39,180 bases of DNA from NCBI GenBank assembly GCA_027488195.1, contig JAIYCD010000154.1:1-39180 (forward strand), given 5' to 3'. This document shows, piece after piece, positions 31,166 through 38,782 of this stretch. Position 1 is the stretch's first letter; each line of letters begins with the position of its first letter. The notes below the pieces were generated by a model. It saw only the letters and a list, made by a program, of their open reading frames with translations, was not told the origin of the DNA and ran no database searches. Source of the stretch: Acetobacteraceae bacterium (lineage in GTDB: Bacteria; Pseudomonadota; Alphaproteobacteria; Acetobacterales; Acetobacteraceae). The position numbers and the translations under genes were made by a program.

Positions 31166-32111
31166 ATGCCCCCATGGCCCATTGGCGCCGCATTGTTGCT
31201 GTGGCTTGCCGCCGCACCCGCATTTGCCCAAACCGCCCAGAAGGCCGACCCGGCCGGCAGTCTCGCTCTCTCCTATGACAACGACCACGTGGCGGGCACG
31301 GACCGCTACACACGAGTCGTATCCAGCTGGACTGGCTCGCCTGGTTGAACCGGCAGCCGGGGCTGATCTTCCCCAAGGGCGGCGCACCGCGTTGGGGCCT
31401 CTCGCTTGGCCAGTCCATCTTCACCCCCGCCGACACGCGCCGTCGCAACCCCGACCCGCTGGACCGCCCCTATGCCGGCTGGCTCTTCGGCTCCGTCTCG
31501 CTGGTCTCGAGCACGGCGACCGCCTTGGGCGCGATGGAATTGCGGGTCGGCATGATCGGGCCTTCGGCGCTCGGCCGCCAGGCGCAGAACGGGGTGCACC
31601 GGCTGCGCAGCCTGCCGCTCGCCGAGGGGTGGGCCTATCAGCTGCGCGACGAGCCGGGGGTGAACCTCATCCTCGCGCGGCAATGGAGGGTGAATCGTGC
31701 GCTGGGCTGGTGCCGGGGCTGACGGCGAGCCTGGGCAATGTGATGACCTATGCGAGTGCGGGCCTCTTGCTGCGGCTGGGCACCCGGCTCGATGCGGATT
31801 TCGGGCCGCCGCGGACCCGCCCGGCGCTTTCGGGCTCGGCCTTCTTCGAGCCTGGCGAGGGGCTGGGCTGGTATATGTTCGCGGGTGTCGAGGGGCGGGC
31901 GGTGGCGCGCAACATTTTCCTCGATGGCAACACCTGGCAGGAGAGCCGTCGAGTGGATCGCATCCCCGGTGTCGGCGATGCGAGCCTCGGTGCGGTGGTC
32001 ATGTGGGGCGCGGCGCGGCTTTCAGCGACCTGCGTGTTCCGCAGCCGGGAGTTCTCAGGCCGGCCGGGGGCGGCGCAATATGGCTCGGTCAGCGCCTCAT
32101 TCCGGTTCTGA
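31166..32111 (+). pseudogene. lpxR: LpxR-like lipid A deacylase, disrupted by two frameshifts
   Basis: Three segments in three frames join into one LpxR-like outer-membrane protein of about 315 residues. Segment 1 has the signal peptide MPPWPIGAALLLWLAAAPAF and SYDNDHVAGTDRY. Near 31309 one base is missing: adding it restores YYTSRIQLDWLAWLNRQPG. Segment 2 keeps the family His and Glu (NGVHRLRSL, GWAYQLRDEPG). Near 31709 another single base is missing: adding it restores LGLVPGLTASLGNVMTYA. Segment 3 ends in SVSASFRF with the terminal Phe of beta-barrel proteins. LpxR removes the 3'-acyloxyacyl chain of lipid A. Both lesions are one-base losses, so recent inactivation or sequencing error are the alternatives. 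Confidence 0.85.
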
Positions 32112-32130
32112 GAAAACATTCAAAAACAGT

Positions 32131-32454
32131 CTATTGTTCACCATTCTTAATGTGTTGCAGCACATCAAACCCCTCGAAGCTGGGCGGTCCCAGCGTCAGG
32201 TTTCTGCTGCTGCCGGCGCCCGAATGGGCGCGGCGGAACTGATCGGACCTCGTCCAGGCCTCGAACGCCGACCGTGAGGCCCAGAGGGTGGAGGAGGTGT
32301 AGAGGATGTGATCCTCAGTCTGCGGCCCGCGCAGAAGTTGGAAACTGACGAAGCCTGGCAACTCGTGCAGCCGGCTCTCACGGGTCAACCAGACCTGCTC
32401 GAACTCGGCGGCATGCTCGGGGATGACGCGGAAGCGGTTGGCGGCGACGAACAT
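32131..32454 (-). CDS. Antibiotic biosynthesis monooxygenase domain protein
   Basis: A 107-residue ferredoxin-like alpha/beta protein of the ABM superfamily. Family pattern: ANRFRVIPEHAAEFEQVW, LPGFVSFQLLRG, ILYTSSTLWASRSAFEAWTRS, FRRAH. It is closest in look to HmoA/IsdG-like heme-degrading members, which contain the same GF.SF and W....AF..W..S elements, but the heme ligand His cannot be fixed with confidence. Its 3' end converges on the lpxR pseudogene with a 19-base gap. ATG 32454; probably a single gene. Confidence 0.8.
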   Translation of the reverse strand: MFVAANRFRVIPEHAAEFEQVWLTRESRLHELPGFVSFQLLRGPQTEDHILYTSSTLWASRSAFEAWTRSDQFRRAHSGAGSSRNLTLGPPSFEGFDVLQHIKNGEQ

Positions 32455-32508
32455 GGCAGGGCCCCGAAGTGATCAGGCCCGCAGCATGGCACAAGGCGCG
32501 CCGGGGTG

Positions 32509-33243
32509 TCAGCGCGCCGGGCGGGCCTGGGCCACGCGCGTCACGTTGGCCGGGCGGTTGTTGCTCGCCACACGCTGCTGCGTGGCGCGGCTGCGCGGCG
32601 CGGCGGAACGACGTGAGTAGGAGACGGGGCGGATCATGTCATCCGAGGCGTCAGCGAGGCCGGTATTGGCCGGGCGGTTGTGGATGAAGCCGTAGGTCGG
32701 GTACTCGCGGCCGAAATTCGCATTGCTCCAGCCCACCTGCACCCGCACACGGGTCCAGGAATTGTCGTCGGACACGTCCATCACCTGGACATTGCGCATG
32801 ACGGTGCCGCGCCGGATGCCGGGGCCGCCCCAATTGGCATGGTCGATCTCGATCAGCCGGGCATTGAGCACGCGGGAGACGACGGCGACATGGCCGGAGC
32901 CCATGCCCCCCGAACCCGGCCAGGCCAGAACGGAGCCGACCTGCGGGCGTTGGCCGCGGGCATACCGGCCGGCAGCATTGTGCCACCAGTCGCGGCCATT
33001 GCCCGAGATGTCCATGCCGGTGACGGAGCGCGCATAGGGCACGCAGGTCAGGCCGCCAAAACCGCTCGACGCGCTCTGGCGCGGGCGGGACTGCCGGTTG
33101 GTCTGGCCCGCGGTGCTGCGGGACTGAGCGGCCGAAGCGCGCACATCCGACCGTGCATCCCCGCGGGAGGCGGCTGCCTCCGGCACGAAGGGCGATGCGG
33201 CAAGCATCAGGCACATGGTCATGGTGACGAGCTTCAGACGCAT
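32509..33243 (-). CDS. CHAP domain secreted amidase/peptidase
   Basis: A 244-residue exported protein. A signal peptide (LVTMTMCLMLAASPF, cleavage near AAA) is followed by a low-complexity Ser/Arg/Gln linker (residues 27-60). The CHAP domain covers about 62-180 with catalytic Cys67 (LTCVPYARS), His118 (GSGHVAVV) and a third residue in IEIDHANW. CHAP enzymes cleave peptidoglycan peptide or amide bonds. The C-terminal 50 residues are basic and disordered (RRSAAPRSRATQQR), perhaps for wall binding. ATG 33243 follows AGGAGG at 8 bases. Monocistronic, with a long upstream region. Confidence 0.88.
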   Translation of the reverse strand: MRLKLVTMTMCLMLAASPFVPEAAASRGDARSDVRASAAQSRSTAGQTNRQSRPRQSASSGFGGLTCVPYARSVTGMDISGNGRDWWHNAAGRYARGQRPQVGSVLAWPGSGGMGSGHVAVVSRVLNARLIEIDHANWGGPGIRRGTVMRNVQVMDVSDDNSWTRVRVQVGWSNANFGREYPTYGFIHNRPANTGLADASDDMIRPVSYSRRSAAPRSRATQQRVASNNRPANVTRVAQARPAR

Positions 33244-33529
33244 GCAGGACCCCTCCTGGGCAGACAGAATGTTTCGCTGTGTTTCGGGGTATCGGCCAGG
33301 GGCGGGTCCGGCAACCACGAAAATCGACATACGACGTAACTTTGCGTGATTCGTCCGTGCCGCGCGCATCTTGATGCAGAAATCAGGATGATTTTCCTGC
33401 AAAACCCCCTGCTCGTGGATTATGCCACAGTGTTGCGACGTAAATGCCACAGGCGCAGCGCCAGTCATGATCGGCGTCGCGCAGCATTGCTGGGGCGCCA
33501 TCCAATCATGTTGCAGGGGGCCAGACATG
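33244..33529. other. Intergenic region upstream of the CHAP gene
   Basis: No gene is visible in these 286 bases. The half nearest the CHAP gene must contain its promoter. ATGCCACAG occurs twice in the same orientation (33422-33430 and 33444-33452), 22 bases apart, or about two helical turns. An imperfect inverted repeat, TGCAGAAATCA with TGATTTTCCTGCA, spans about 33376-33402. GC content is noticeably lower than in the genes. Confidence 0.4.
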
Positions 33530-33561
33530 AAAAAACGCGCGGGCCTGACCAGGCCCGCGCG
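33530..33561 (-). terminator. Intrinsic terminator of ridA
   Basis: On the minus strand a perfect 11-bp stem CGCGCGGGCCT/AGGCCCGCGCG with a 4-base loop is followed directly by six T residues (33535-33530). This is a canonical rho-independent terminator, 44 bases past the ridA stop. It is the clearest terminator in the window. Confidence 0.88.
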
Positions 33562-33577
33562 CTTCTCAAACTATTGA

Positions 33578-33597
33578 CGGGGAGTGAAGGCTCCCCG
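33578..33597 (-). repeat. Second small hairpin after ridA
   Basis: CGGGGAG-TGAAGG-CTCCCCG, a perfect 7-bp stem with a 6-base loop, starts 8 bases after the ridA stop and precedes the intrinsic terminator. It may protect the mRNA 3' end; no T-run of its own. Confidence 0.5.
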
Positions 33598-33604
33598 CCC
33601 GGAA

Positions 33605-33955
33605 TTACTTGCAGGCGGTGATCATGATTTCGACGAGGTGGCGCGGATCGGCCATATTCGCCTGCACGCAGGCGCGGGCCGGGCGGCCGGCATCGCCCAG
33701 CCATTCCACCCAGACCTTGTTCATCGCGTCGCGGTCACGGATGTCCTTCAGCCAGATCTGCGCCTGCAGGAGGCGCGTCGTGTCGGTGCCATTGGCTTCC
33801 AGCAGCGCGTCGATCTTGGCGACGACCTGGCGGGTCTGGCCCGTGACATCCTGGCTCAGATCGTCGGCGGTGATGCCGGCGAGATAGACGAAATTGTGGT
33901 ACTCGACGGCGCTGCTCAGAATCTGGTTGCTGCCGGTGCGGTTGATCTTGCTCAT
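33605..33955 (-). CDS. RidA family protein (enamine/imine deaminase type)
   Basis: A 116-residue Rid/YjgF trimeric protein. RidA enzymes hydrolyse reactive enamines such as 2-aminoacrylate from PLP enzymes. Visible family elements are VEYHNFVYLAGITADD, GQTRQVVAKIDALLEANG, the Asp-rich WLKDIRDRDAMNKVWVEW and the terminal segment RPARACVQANMADPRHLVEI, where Arg in RPAR is the residue that binds the substrate carboxylate. The last half (VQANMADPRHLVE in place of the VxxLP motif) suggests a Rid subgroup rather than the archetype. ATG 33955. Single gene with its own terminator. Confidence 0.88.
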   Translation of the reverse strand: MSKINRTGSNQILSSAVEYHNFVYLAGITADDLSQDVTGQTRQVVAKIDALLEANGTDTTRLLQAQIWLKDIRDRDAMNKVWVEWLGDAGRPARACVQANMADPRHLVEIMITACK

Positions 33956-34097
33956 CTCGGGCGTTGCTCCTGCTGGTGGTGTGGCAGTTGAGACTTAACG
34001 CAGGGTGCGGCAGGGCGGAAGGCGGCGGCACCACCATATTCCGGTTGCAAAACGGTCCGGCCGGCCCAAACTCCCTCCTCAAACTGGAGGATTGCCG

Positions 34098-34475
34098 ATG
34101 CGACCCTTGTTGGGCCTGTTCCTGGCCGCCGGGACGGCCGGCCTTATGGCATGCGCGACTCCGCCCGGACCGCTGCCACCGTCACCCGCCGCGACCATCG
34201 GCCTCAGCGACGCCATGATCCAGACGGTGGATGCGCTGGCGGCGGCGCGCGCGCATGCCGCCCGCCAAGGCCAGCGCGGCCTGCAGGCCTGCGGGGCCGA
34301 GGCGGTGTTCCATATCATGACGGTGCCGGTGACCGGGCCGGGGGGCACCCAGGTCGCGCATCTCGTCCTGGCCCCGCCCGAGACGCATGACGGGCCGCAT
34401 TCCAGCACCGTCACTCTCACGCTTTCCGGCGATGACTGCGATGCGCCCCAGCCGCCGCCCGCCCGGCGCCGCTGA
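34098..34475 (+). CDS. Putative lipoprotein, unknown function
   Basis: A 125-residue protein with signal peptide MRPLLGLFLAAGTAGLMAC; lipobox GLMAC places the lipid Cys at residue 19. Two further cysteines (LQACGAE, DDCDAP) could pair. Strand-like stretches AVFHIMTVPV, VAHLVLAPP and SSTVTLTL suggest a small beta domain, followed by a Pro/Arg tail. The family is not recognised. ATG 34098 has CTGGAGG 7 bases upstream. Converges on the next small gene with a 6-base gap. Confidence 0.7.
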   Translation: MRPLLGLFLAAGTAGLMACATPPGPLPPSPAATIGLSDAMIQTVDALAAARAHAARQGQRGLQACGAEAVFHIMTVPVTGPGGTQVAHLVLAPPETHDGPHSSTVTLTLSGDDCDAPQPPPARRR

Positions 34476-34481
34476 ACCCAC

Positions 34482-34658
34482 TCAGGCGGGGCCCTCCTTG
34501 CCATAGCCTTCGCGCAGCCAATCGACCACGGGGAGGGGGGCGCTCCAGATATTCAGCCGGATGGCGGGCGCCAACTGCGCGATGATGATCAGCCCAAGCA
34601 GGCGGGTCATCAGCCCTGGGCGCCAATTGCCGCGCCAATGCGGCATGGCCAGGTGCAT
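34482..34658 (-). CDS. Small membrane-associated protein, start uncertain
   Basis: A 58-residue frame from ATG 34658: MHLAMPHWRGNWRPGLMTR, a hydrophobic helix LLGLIIIAQLAPAI, then NIWSAPLPVVDWLREGYG. The composition is protein-like. The frame stays open upstream as PPPPPPRLFFRDF through a 13-base C tract back to the Gfo/Idh stop, but no ATG, GTG or TTG is available there. Losing one C would instead join it to a frame starting at TTG 34770. The gene may be longer and misread at the homopolymer, or phase-variable. Family unknown. Confidence 0.5.
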   Translation of the reverse strand: MHLAMPHWRGNWRPGLMTRLLGLIIIAQLAPAIRLNIWSAPLPVVDWLREGYGKEGPA

Positions 34659-34686
34659 GAAGTCCCGGAAGAAGAGCCGGGGTGGA

Positions 34687-34699
34687 GGGGGGGGGGGGG
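34687..34699. repeat. Thirteen-base G homopolymer
   Basis: An uninterrupted run of 13 G on the plus strand (C on the minus strand), flanked by GGTGGA and AGGCTC. It is the longest homopolymer noticed in the window. It lies 29 bases upstream of the small gene on the minus strand. Such tracts slip during replication and are also error-prone in sequencing. Confidence 0.95.
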
Positions 34700-34844
34700 A
34701 GGCTCGTCGGGTGGCGGCCCCTGTTGCGTGGCGCGGGGCTGTCCCGCGGCCAAAGTTCAGCGAGGGCCAATGCCGCGCGGGCGCACAGGTTGCGTCCCGC
34801 GTGAAAATTCCTGGTCGAGCGGCAGAGATTTGCCGCCGCCAGCT

Positions 34845-35822
34845 TCAGGCCGGCACGGCATAGGCGCTGCCGGAGGCGGCGGCGCCGATCATCGTCTCAT
34901 AGACCGAAACGCCATGGATCGCCTCATCCACCGGCAGCGGATAGGCGGGGCCACCGGCCACGGCCGCGGCGAAGGCCTCCAGCTCGGCATGCTCGATGTC
35001 GGTCACCGGCCATTCGCGCGTCCATTCCTTGCCGTCGCGGCCGCGGAAGAACAGCGTCTCATGACCGCGCAGCTCCAGCAGGCCATCCGTGCCGAAGAGC
35101 GCGACGCGCCAGTAGCGCGGCGCCAGCGCCAGGGTGGCGAAGGTCACGGTCGCGCCATGGGTGAGGGTGGCGAGCATCGCCGTCGTGTCGTCAATCGTTG
35201 TGCTGACCTTGGCGTGGCTGAGCACGCGCACATCCCGGAAGCGCCCGGCCAGGTGGATGATCATGTCCACCATGTGGATGCCCATGCCGCCCATGCCGCC
35301 CAGCGGGCTCTCGGAACGGTCGGCGCGCCACATGCCCTCCTTATAGGCGAAGGCGCCGGGGCCGCTGAACTGGCCCTCCACATGCAGCAGCGTGCCGATG
35401 CCCCCATCGGCGATGATCTTCTTCATTTCCGCCACCGCGGGCAGGAAGCGGCGGTTATGGCCCAGCGCCAGGACCACGCCCGCCTTGGCGCAGGCGGCGA
35501 CCGAGGCCTCGGCGCTCGCCTTGCTGAGCGTGAAGGGCTTCTCGACGAAGACATGCTTGCCTGCGGCGGCGGCCGCGATCACCTGCTCGGCATGGATGCC
35601 GTGCGGGCTGGCGAGTGCCACGGCCTGCACCTCGCGGTCGGCCAGCACTTCGGCATAGGTGGCGTGCAGGCGGATGCCCTTCTCGGCCGCGTAGTCGCGC
35701 GCCTTGTCGAGCGTGCCGGTGGTGCCGGCGACGAAGCGGATGGCCGCGCCGTTCTTGCCCTGCACGGAGTTCACGAGCGTGCGGCCCCAATTGCCCATGC
35801 CGATGATCGCGGTGTTCAGCAT
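34845..35822 (-). CDS. Gfo/Idh/MocA family oxidoreductase
   Basis: A 325-residue NAD(P)-dependent dehydrogenase. The N-terminal Rossmann domain has IIGMGNWGRTLV and, at about residue 92, the family EKP motif (HVFVEKPFTLS), whose Lys is in the active site. The C-terminal domain is a beta sheet used for sugar or cyclitol binding. GGMGGMGIHMVDMIIHLAG carries the conserved Asp/His pair region. The substrate is likely a sugar or inositol derivative. ATG 35822 follows AGGAAGAA. It lies 10 bases after an MFS gene on the same strand, so the transporter may import its substrate. Confidence 0.9.
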   Translation of the reverse strand: MLNTAIIGMGNWGRTLVNSVQGKNGAAIRFVAGTTGTLDKARDYAAEKGIRLHATYAEVLADREVQAVALASPHGIHAEQVIAAAAAGKHVFVEKPFTLSKASAEASVAACAKAGVVLALGHNRRFLPAVAEMKKIIADGGIGTLLHVEGQFSGPGAFAYKEGMWRADRSESPLGGMGGMGIHMVDMIIHLAGRFRDVRVLSHAKVSTTIDDTTAMLATLTHGATVTFATLALAPRYWRVALFGTDGLLELRGHETLFFRGRDGKEWTREWPVTDIEHAELEAFAAAVAGGPAYPLPVDEAIHGVSVYETMIGAAASGSAYAVPA

Positions 35823-35832
35823 CGAATTCTTC

Positions 35833-37068
35833 CTATGTCGGATTCTCAAGATGTCTGGCCCAGCGGCGCATCCGTGTCACGCCCCAGGCCGTCACCAGCA
35901 TGGCGCAGCATGCCGCGATGATGGTGGGCAGGCGCATGCCGAACACCTCGCCCGCCGTTCCCAGCACGAGCGCGCCCAGCGCTGGGCAGGCGCGGGTGAT
36001 GAGCCCCCAGAGCGCCAGGGTCCGCCCGCGCATTTTCGTCAGCGCGGCCGATTGCGCCAGCGTCTGCACCGAGATCCCGTGGATCGAGGCGCAGGCGCCA
36101 TAGAGCGCGCCACAGAGCACCGCGAAGGCGAACCAGCCGGTCGCGACGAAGGCCACGACGCAGACCGCCTGCGCGCCGGTCGCCAGCACGGCGATGCGCG
36201 TGGTGCCCTCAAGCCGCCCGCGCGAGGCGACCCAGAGCCCGGCGACCAGGGCGCCGATGCCGATCGCCGCGGTCAGCATGGCCAGTCCGGCCGCGCCTTG
36301 GCCGAACAGCCGCTCCACATAGGGGGGCAGCACCTCCTGCACGCCGCGCAGCAGGATGGCGCTGATGCCGGCGAATAGCAGGATGGGGCCGATCCCCGGG
36401 TGGTTGGCGGCATAGCGCACGCCTTCCACCGTCTCGGCCAGCAGCGAGGCCTCGGGCGCGTGGCCCTGGATATGGGCGGGGTCCACCCTCATCATCGGCA
36501 GGCTGGCGGTCGCGATCACATAGGCCGCGACATTGCAGAGGATGGCCGGCACCACGCCCCAGATGGCGATCATGGGCCCGGCGATGGCGGGTCCGAGGAA
36601 GCGCGCCACGTTGAAGCAGAGCGAGTTGCAGGCGACAGCCGCCGGCAGGTCCGAACGGGGCACCAGGCCCGGCATCAGCGCCTGGCGGGCGGGCTGGGCG
36701 AAGCTCGCGGCAATCCCGCCGATCACCTCGAACACGAGCAGCGAGCCGATGGAGATGACGCCGGTCCAGGTCAGGATGGCGATGCCCAGCGCCTGCGCGC
36801 CGATCACACCCTGGGCGATCATGGTCAGCTTCACGCGGTTCATGCGGTCCGCGACCGCGCCGGCGATCGGGCTGAACACCACGGCGGGTGCCAGGTCGCA
36901 GAAGGCCACCATGCCGACCCAGAAGGCGGAGCGCGTCAGCTCCCAGGCCAGCCACATCACCGCGATGCGGTGCATCCAGAGCCCCGTCCAGGCGGTCAGG
37001 CTGGCGGAGAAGAAGATCCGGGCATCGCGGTGGGAGAGGGCGCGGCCGAGCGCGCCGAAAGGCCCCAG
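35833..37068 (-). CDS. MFS transporter (start uncertain)
   Basis: A protein of about 411 residues with eleven or twelve membrane segments, of the MFS type with an N-terminal SHRDARIFFSASLTAWTGLW and loop-2/3 motif GAVADRMNRVKL. Members of this group include enterobactin exporter-like and multidrug efflux proteins. No ATG, GTG or TTG occurs in the correct frame before the first membrane segment. CTG 37068, overlapping the stop of the lipoprotein gene, is the best-placed start; ATG 36975 would cut part of helix 1. It precedes the Gfo/Idh gene by 10 bases. Confidence 0.82.
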   Translation of the reverse strand: MGPFGALGRALSHRDARIFFSASLTAWTGLWMHRIAVMWLAWELTRSAFWVGMVAFCDLAPAVVFSPIAGAVADRMNRVKLTMIAQGVIGAQALGIAILTWTGVISIGSLLVFEVIGGIAASFAQPARQALMPGLVPRSDLPAAVACNSLCFNVARFLGPAIAGPMIAIWGVVPAILCNVAAYVIATASLPMMRVDPAHIQGHAPEASLLAETVEGVRYAANHPGIGPILLFAGISAILLRGVQEVLPPYVERLFGQGAAGLAMLTAAIGIGALVAGLWVASRGRLEGTTRIAVLATGAQAVCVVAFVATGWFAFAVLCGALYGACASIHGISVQTLAQSAALTKMRGRTLALWGLITRACPALGALVLGTAGEVFGMRLPTIIAACCAMLVTAWGVTRMRRWARHLENPT

Positions 37069-37069
37069 A

Positions 37070-37489
37070 TCAGGAGCCCGACCGGGTGCCTCGGCGCGGG
37101 GGCGTGGGGGCGGGCGGCGGCGGGGCGGGCGTCGCGGCCGGCTGCACCGAGGGGTCGTTCTGGGTGTTCGCGCGGATGCATTCGTTGATGCGGCGCTCGA
37201 ACAGGTACTGGCGGCCCAGCACATCGGACTGGTTGGTCGAGGGCTGGCCGCCGAAGCCCGCGCCGAGGCGGGAGCTGCTTTCATCCTCGCGCAGCAGCTG
37301 GCCGCGGTCCTGGCGCTGCAATTCGCGCGCGGCTTGTTCCCGGCAGGCCTGGGCCACCGCGGCATTGGTGGCGGGATTGCCGGGGCGTGGCGGCGAGAGG
37401 CTCGGCGTGTCGAAGCGCGGCAGCCCTGAATTGGGGGCGCCGCAGGCGGCAAGGAGCAGGACGGGCAGGAGCCAGGCGGCGCGCAACAT
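37070..37489 (-). CDS. Putative lipoprotein, unknown function
   Basis: A 139-residue protein with signal peptide MLRAAWLLPVLLLAAC and lipobox LLAAC. The mature part has a predicted helix with the conserved-looking segment NAAVAQACREQAARELQRQDRGQLLRE, then DVLGRQYLFERRINECIRAN, and ends in a Pro-rich basic tail. Two cysteines in the helices could pair. No known family recalled. The stop lies 2 bases before the probable MFS start, so translation is coupled. Confidence 0.72.
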   Translation of the reverse strand: MLRAAWLLPVLLLAACGAPNSGLPRFDTPSLSPPRPGNPATNAAVAQACREQAARELQRQDRGQLLREDESSSRLGAGFGGQPSTNQSDVLGRQYLFERRINECIRANTQNDPSVQPAATPAPPPPAPTPPRRGTRSGS

Positions 37490-37517
37490 GCGGGGGAGTC
37501 TTCCTTCAGAAGGGGCG

Positions 37518-37991
37518 TCAGGCGGAGGCATGCGAGATGCTCCGGGCCAGCATCGCACGCAATGGGCCATCTTCGAAACGCCCCGTCGCATCGATGGGCG
37601 CCCGGGCGGCGGCGGCCAGCAGGGCCGGGTGGAATTCCGCCCCATCGGCCGCGATGGTGAAGAGCCCGCGCAGCCATTTGGCCCGGCCCAGCACCTCGAC
37701 CAGTGCCAGCAGCCGCAGGCAAAGCGCGAGATCGCTCAGTGAATTCAACCCCTGCCGCCGGGCCATCGCCTCGGCCCAGCAAGCGGCATCTGCGTCGGTC
37801 AGGGCGATTTCCACCCCATCCTCGAAGGCGATCAGCCGCGCGGGCCCCCAGAGCCCCGCCTCGGCCGAGGCGCGCGCCGCCTCCCAGGCGGATTCCAGCG
37901 CCGAAGGCGGAACGGCCGGCAAGGCGGAGGCGACAACGCCGAGTTGATGCCGCAAGGCGCCGGAGGGCAGGGCGGTGGTGGTGACCGTCAC
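37518..37991 (-). CDS. Hypothetical protein
   Basis: A protein of about 157 residues from GTG 37991, the only plausible start after the SGNH hydrolase stop. It is mostly helical and Ala/Leu-rich, with GPARLIAFEDGVEIALTDADAACW near the middle and ALCLRLLALVEVLGRAKWLRGLF later. No signal peptide, membrane helix or recognised motif. The gap to the upstream SGNH gene is 16 bases, and the following lipoprotein gene starts 28 bases on. The four genes thus look cotranscribed. Function unknown. Confidence 0.6.
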   Translation of the reverse strand: MTVTTTALPSGALRHQLGVVASALPAVPPSALESAWEAARASAEAGLWGPARLIAFEDGVEIALTDADAACWAEAMARRQGLNSLSDLALCLRLLALVEVLGRAKWLRGLFTIAADGAEFHPALLAAAARAPIDATGRFEDGPLRAMLARSISHASA

Positions 37992-38007
37992 CTGGGCGGG
38001 CGGGGGA

Positions 38008-38763
38008 TCAATTGGCCGCGAGCTGCGCCTCGCGCTGCCCGGCCGAGCGGAGCAGGGCGGCGGCGAGGGCCTCGGCGAGGCAGGAATATCCAAGGTCATT
38101 GTGGTGCAGCCCGTCCTGGGCCAGCACCTCGCCGGGCGGCAGCCCCGCTTCCTGCCAGCCGCGCATGAGGCGGGAGCGGGCGAAGAGCGGCACGCGCTCC
38201 TCCTCCGCGAGAAGCCGCATCGCCGCGTCGAAGCGGGCATGGGCGGGGGCGTCCAGGATCCGGGGCGAGCGCTGGTTGTCCATCAGCACGACCTCGACCC
38301 CCGCCTGGCGCAGGCGGCGCAGGCCCTGGCGCATCAGGTCGAGGAAGGCGGCGGGGTCGCGCCCCAGCAGCACCTCATTGCCGCCGGCCTGCCAGATCAC
38401 GAGGTCCGGGTCATGCGCGATCACGTCGGATTCCATCCGGGCCAGCATCTCCTGGCTGGTCTCGCCCGACTTTCCTGCATTGATGACCTGCAGTTCCACG
38501 CCGGGCAGCTTGCGGCGCAGCACGGCCTCCAGCCGGTTCGGGTAGCTCGCCTGGGGCGAGGAGGCCCCGGCCCCCTCGGTGGAGGAGGAACCGAGCGCCA
38601 CGATGGTGAGCGGCTCGCCGGCATCGAGCTCGGCCTGGACGCCGAGCAGAGGCGCCAGCGCTTCGCGCACCGAGGGGCAGCCGGGGGCGGCCATGACGCT
38701 TGCGGGAAGCGACAGAAGGCCGAGCAGCAGGAAAGGGGGGACGCGCCGCAGCATTCCCGTCAT
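38008..38763 (-). CDS. Secreted SGNH/GDSL-type hydrolase
   Basis: A 251-residue exported hydrolase. The signal peptide RRVPPFLLLGLLSLPASVMA ends near residue 26. Block I is VALGSSSTEGAGAS with the nucleophile Ser at about 59-60, the Gly site is in INAGKSGETSQEML, block III is WQAGGNEVLL (Asn), and block V is AQDGLHHNDLGY with the Asp-x-x-His pair. All four SGNH residues are there. It probably removes an acyl or acetyl group from a periplasmic substrate. ATG 38763 gives a good signal peptide; ATG 38754 is an alternative. It is divergent from opgC, 19 bases away, so a glucan-related substrate is worth testing. Confidence 0.88.
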   Translation of the reverse strand: MTGMLRRVPPFLLLGLLSLPASVMAAPGCPSVREALAPLLGVQAELDAGEPLTIVALGSSSTEGAGASSPQASYPNRLEAVLRRKLPGVELQVINAGKSGETSQEMLARMESDVIAHDPDLVIWQAGGNEVLLGRDPAAFLDLMRQGLRRLRQAGVEVVLMDNQRSPRILDAPAHARFDAAMRLLAEEERVPLFARSRLMRGWQEAGLPPGEVLAQDGLHHNDLGYSCLAEALAAALLRSAGQREAQLAAN

Positions 38764-38782
38764 ATAGGGCGGGATGACGCCC

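Noticed and set aside
33376-33402. Small RNA or riboswitch upstream of the CHAP gene
   Set aside because: The inverted repeat is imperfect with a bulge and no conserved riboswitch core or terminator accompanies it.
34687-34716. Real 95-residue gene from TTG 34770
   Set aside because: As written the frame from TTG 34770 does not match the protein-like frame downstream; it needs loss of one C, so it is reported only as a possibility.
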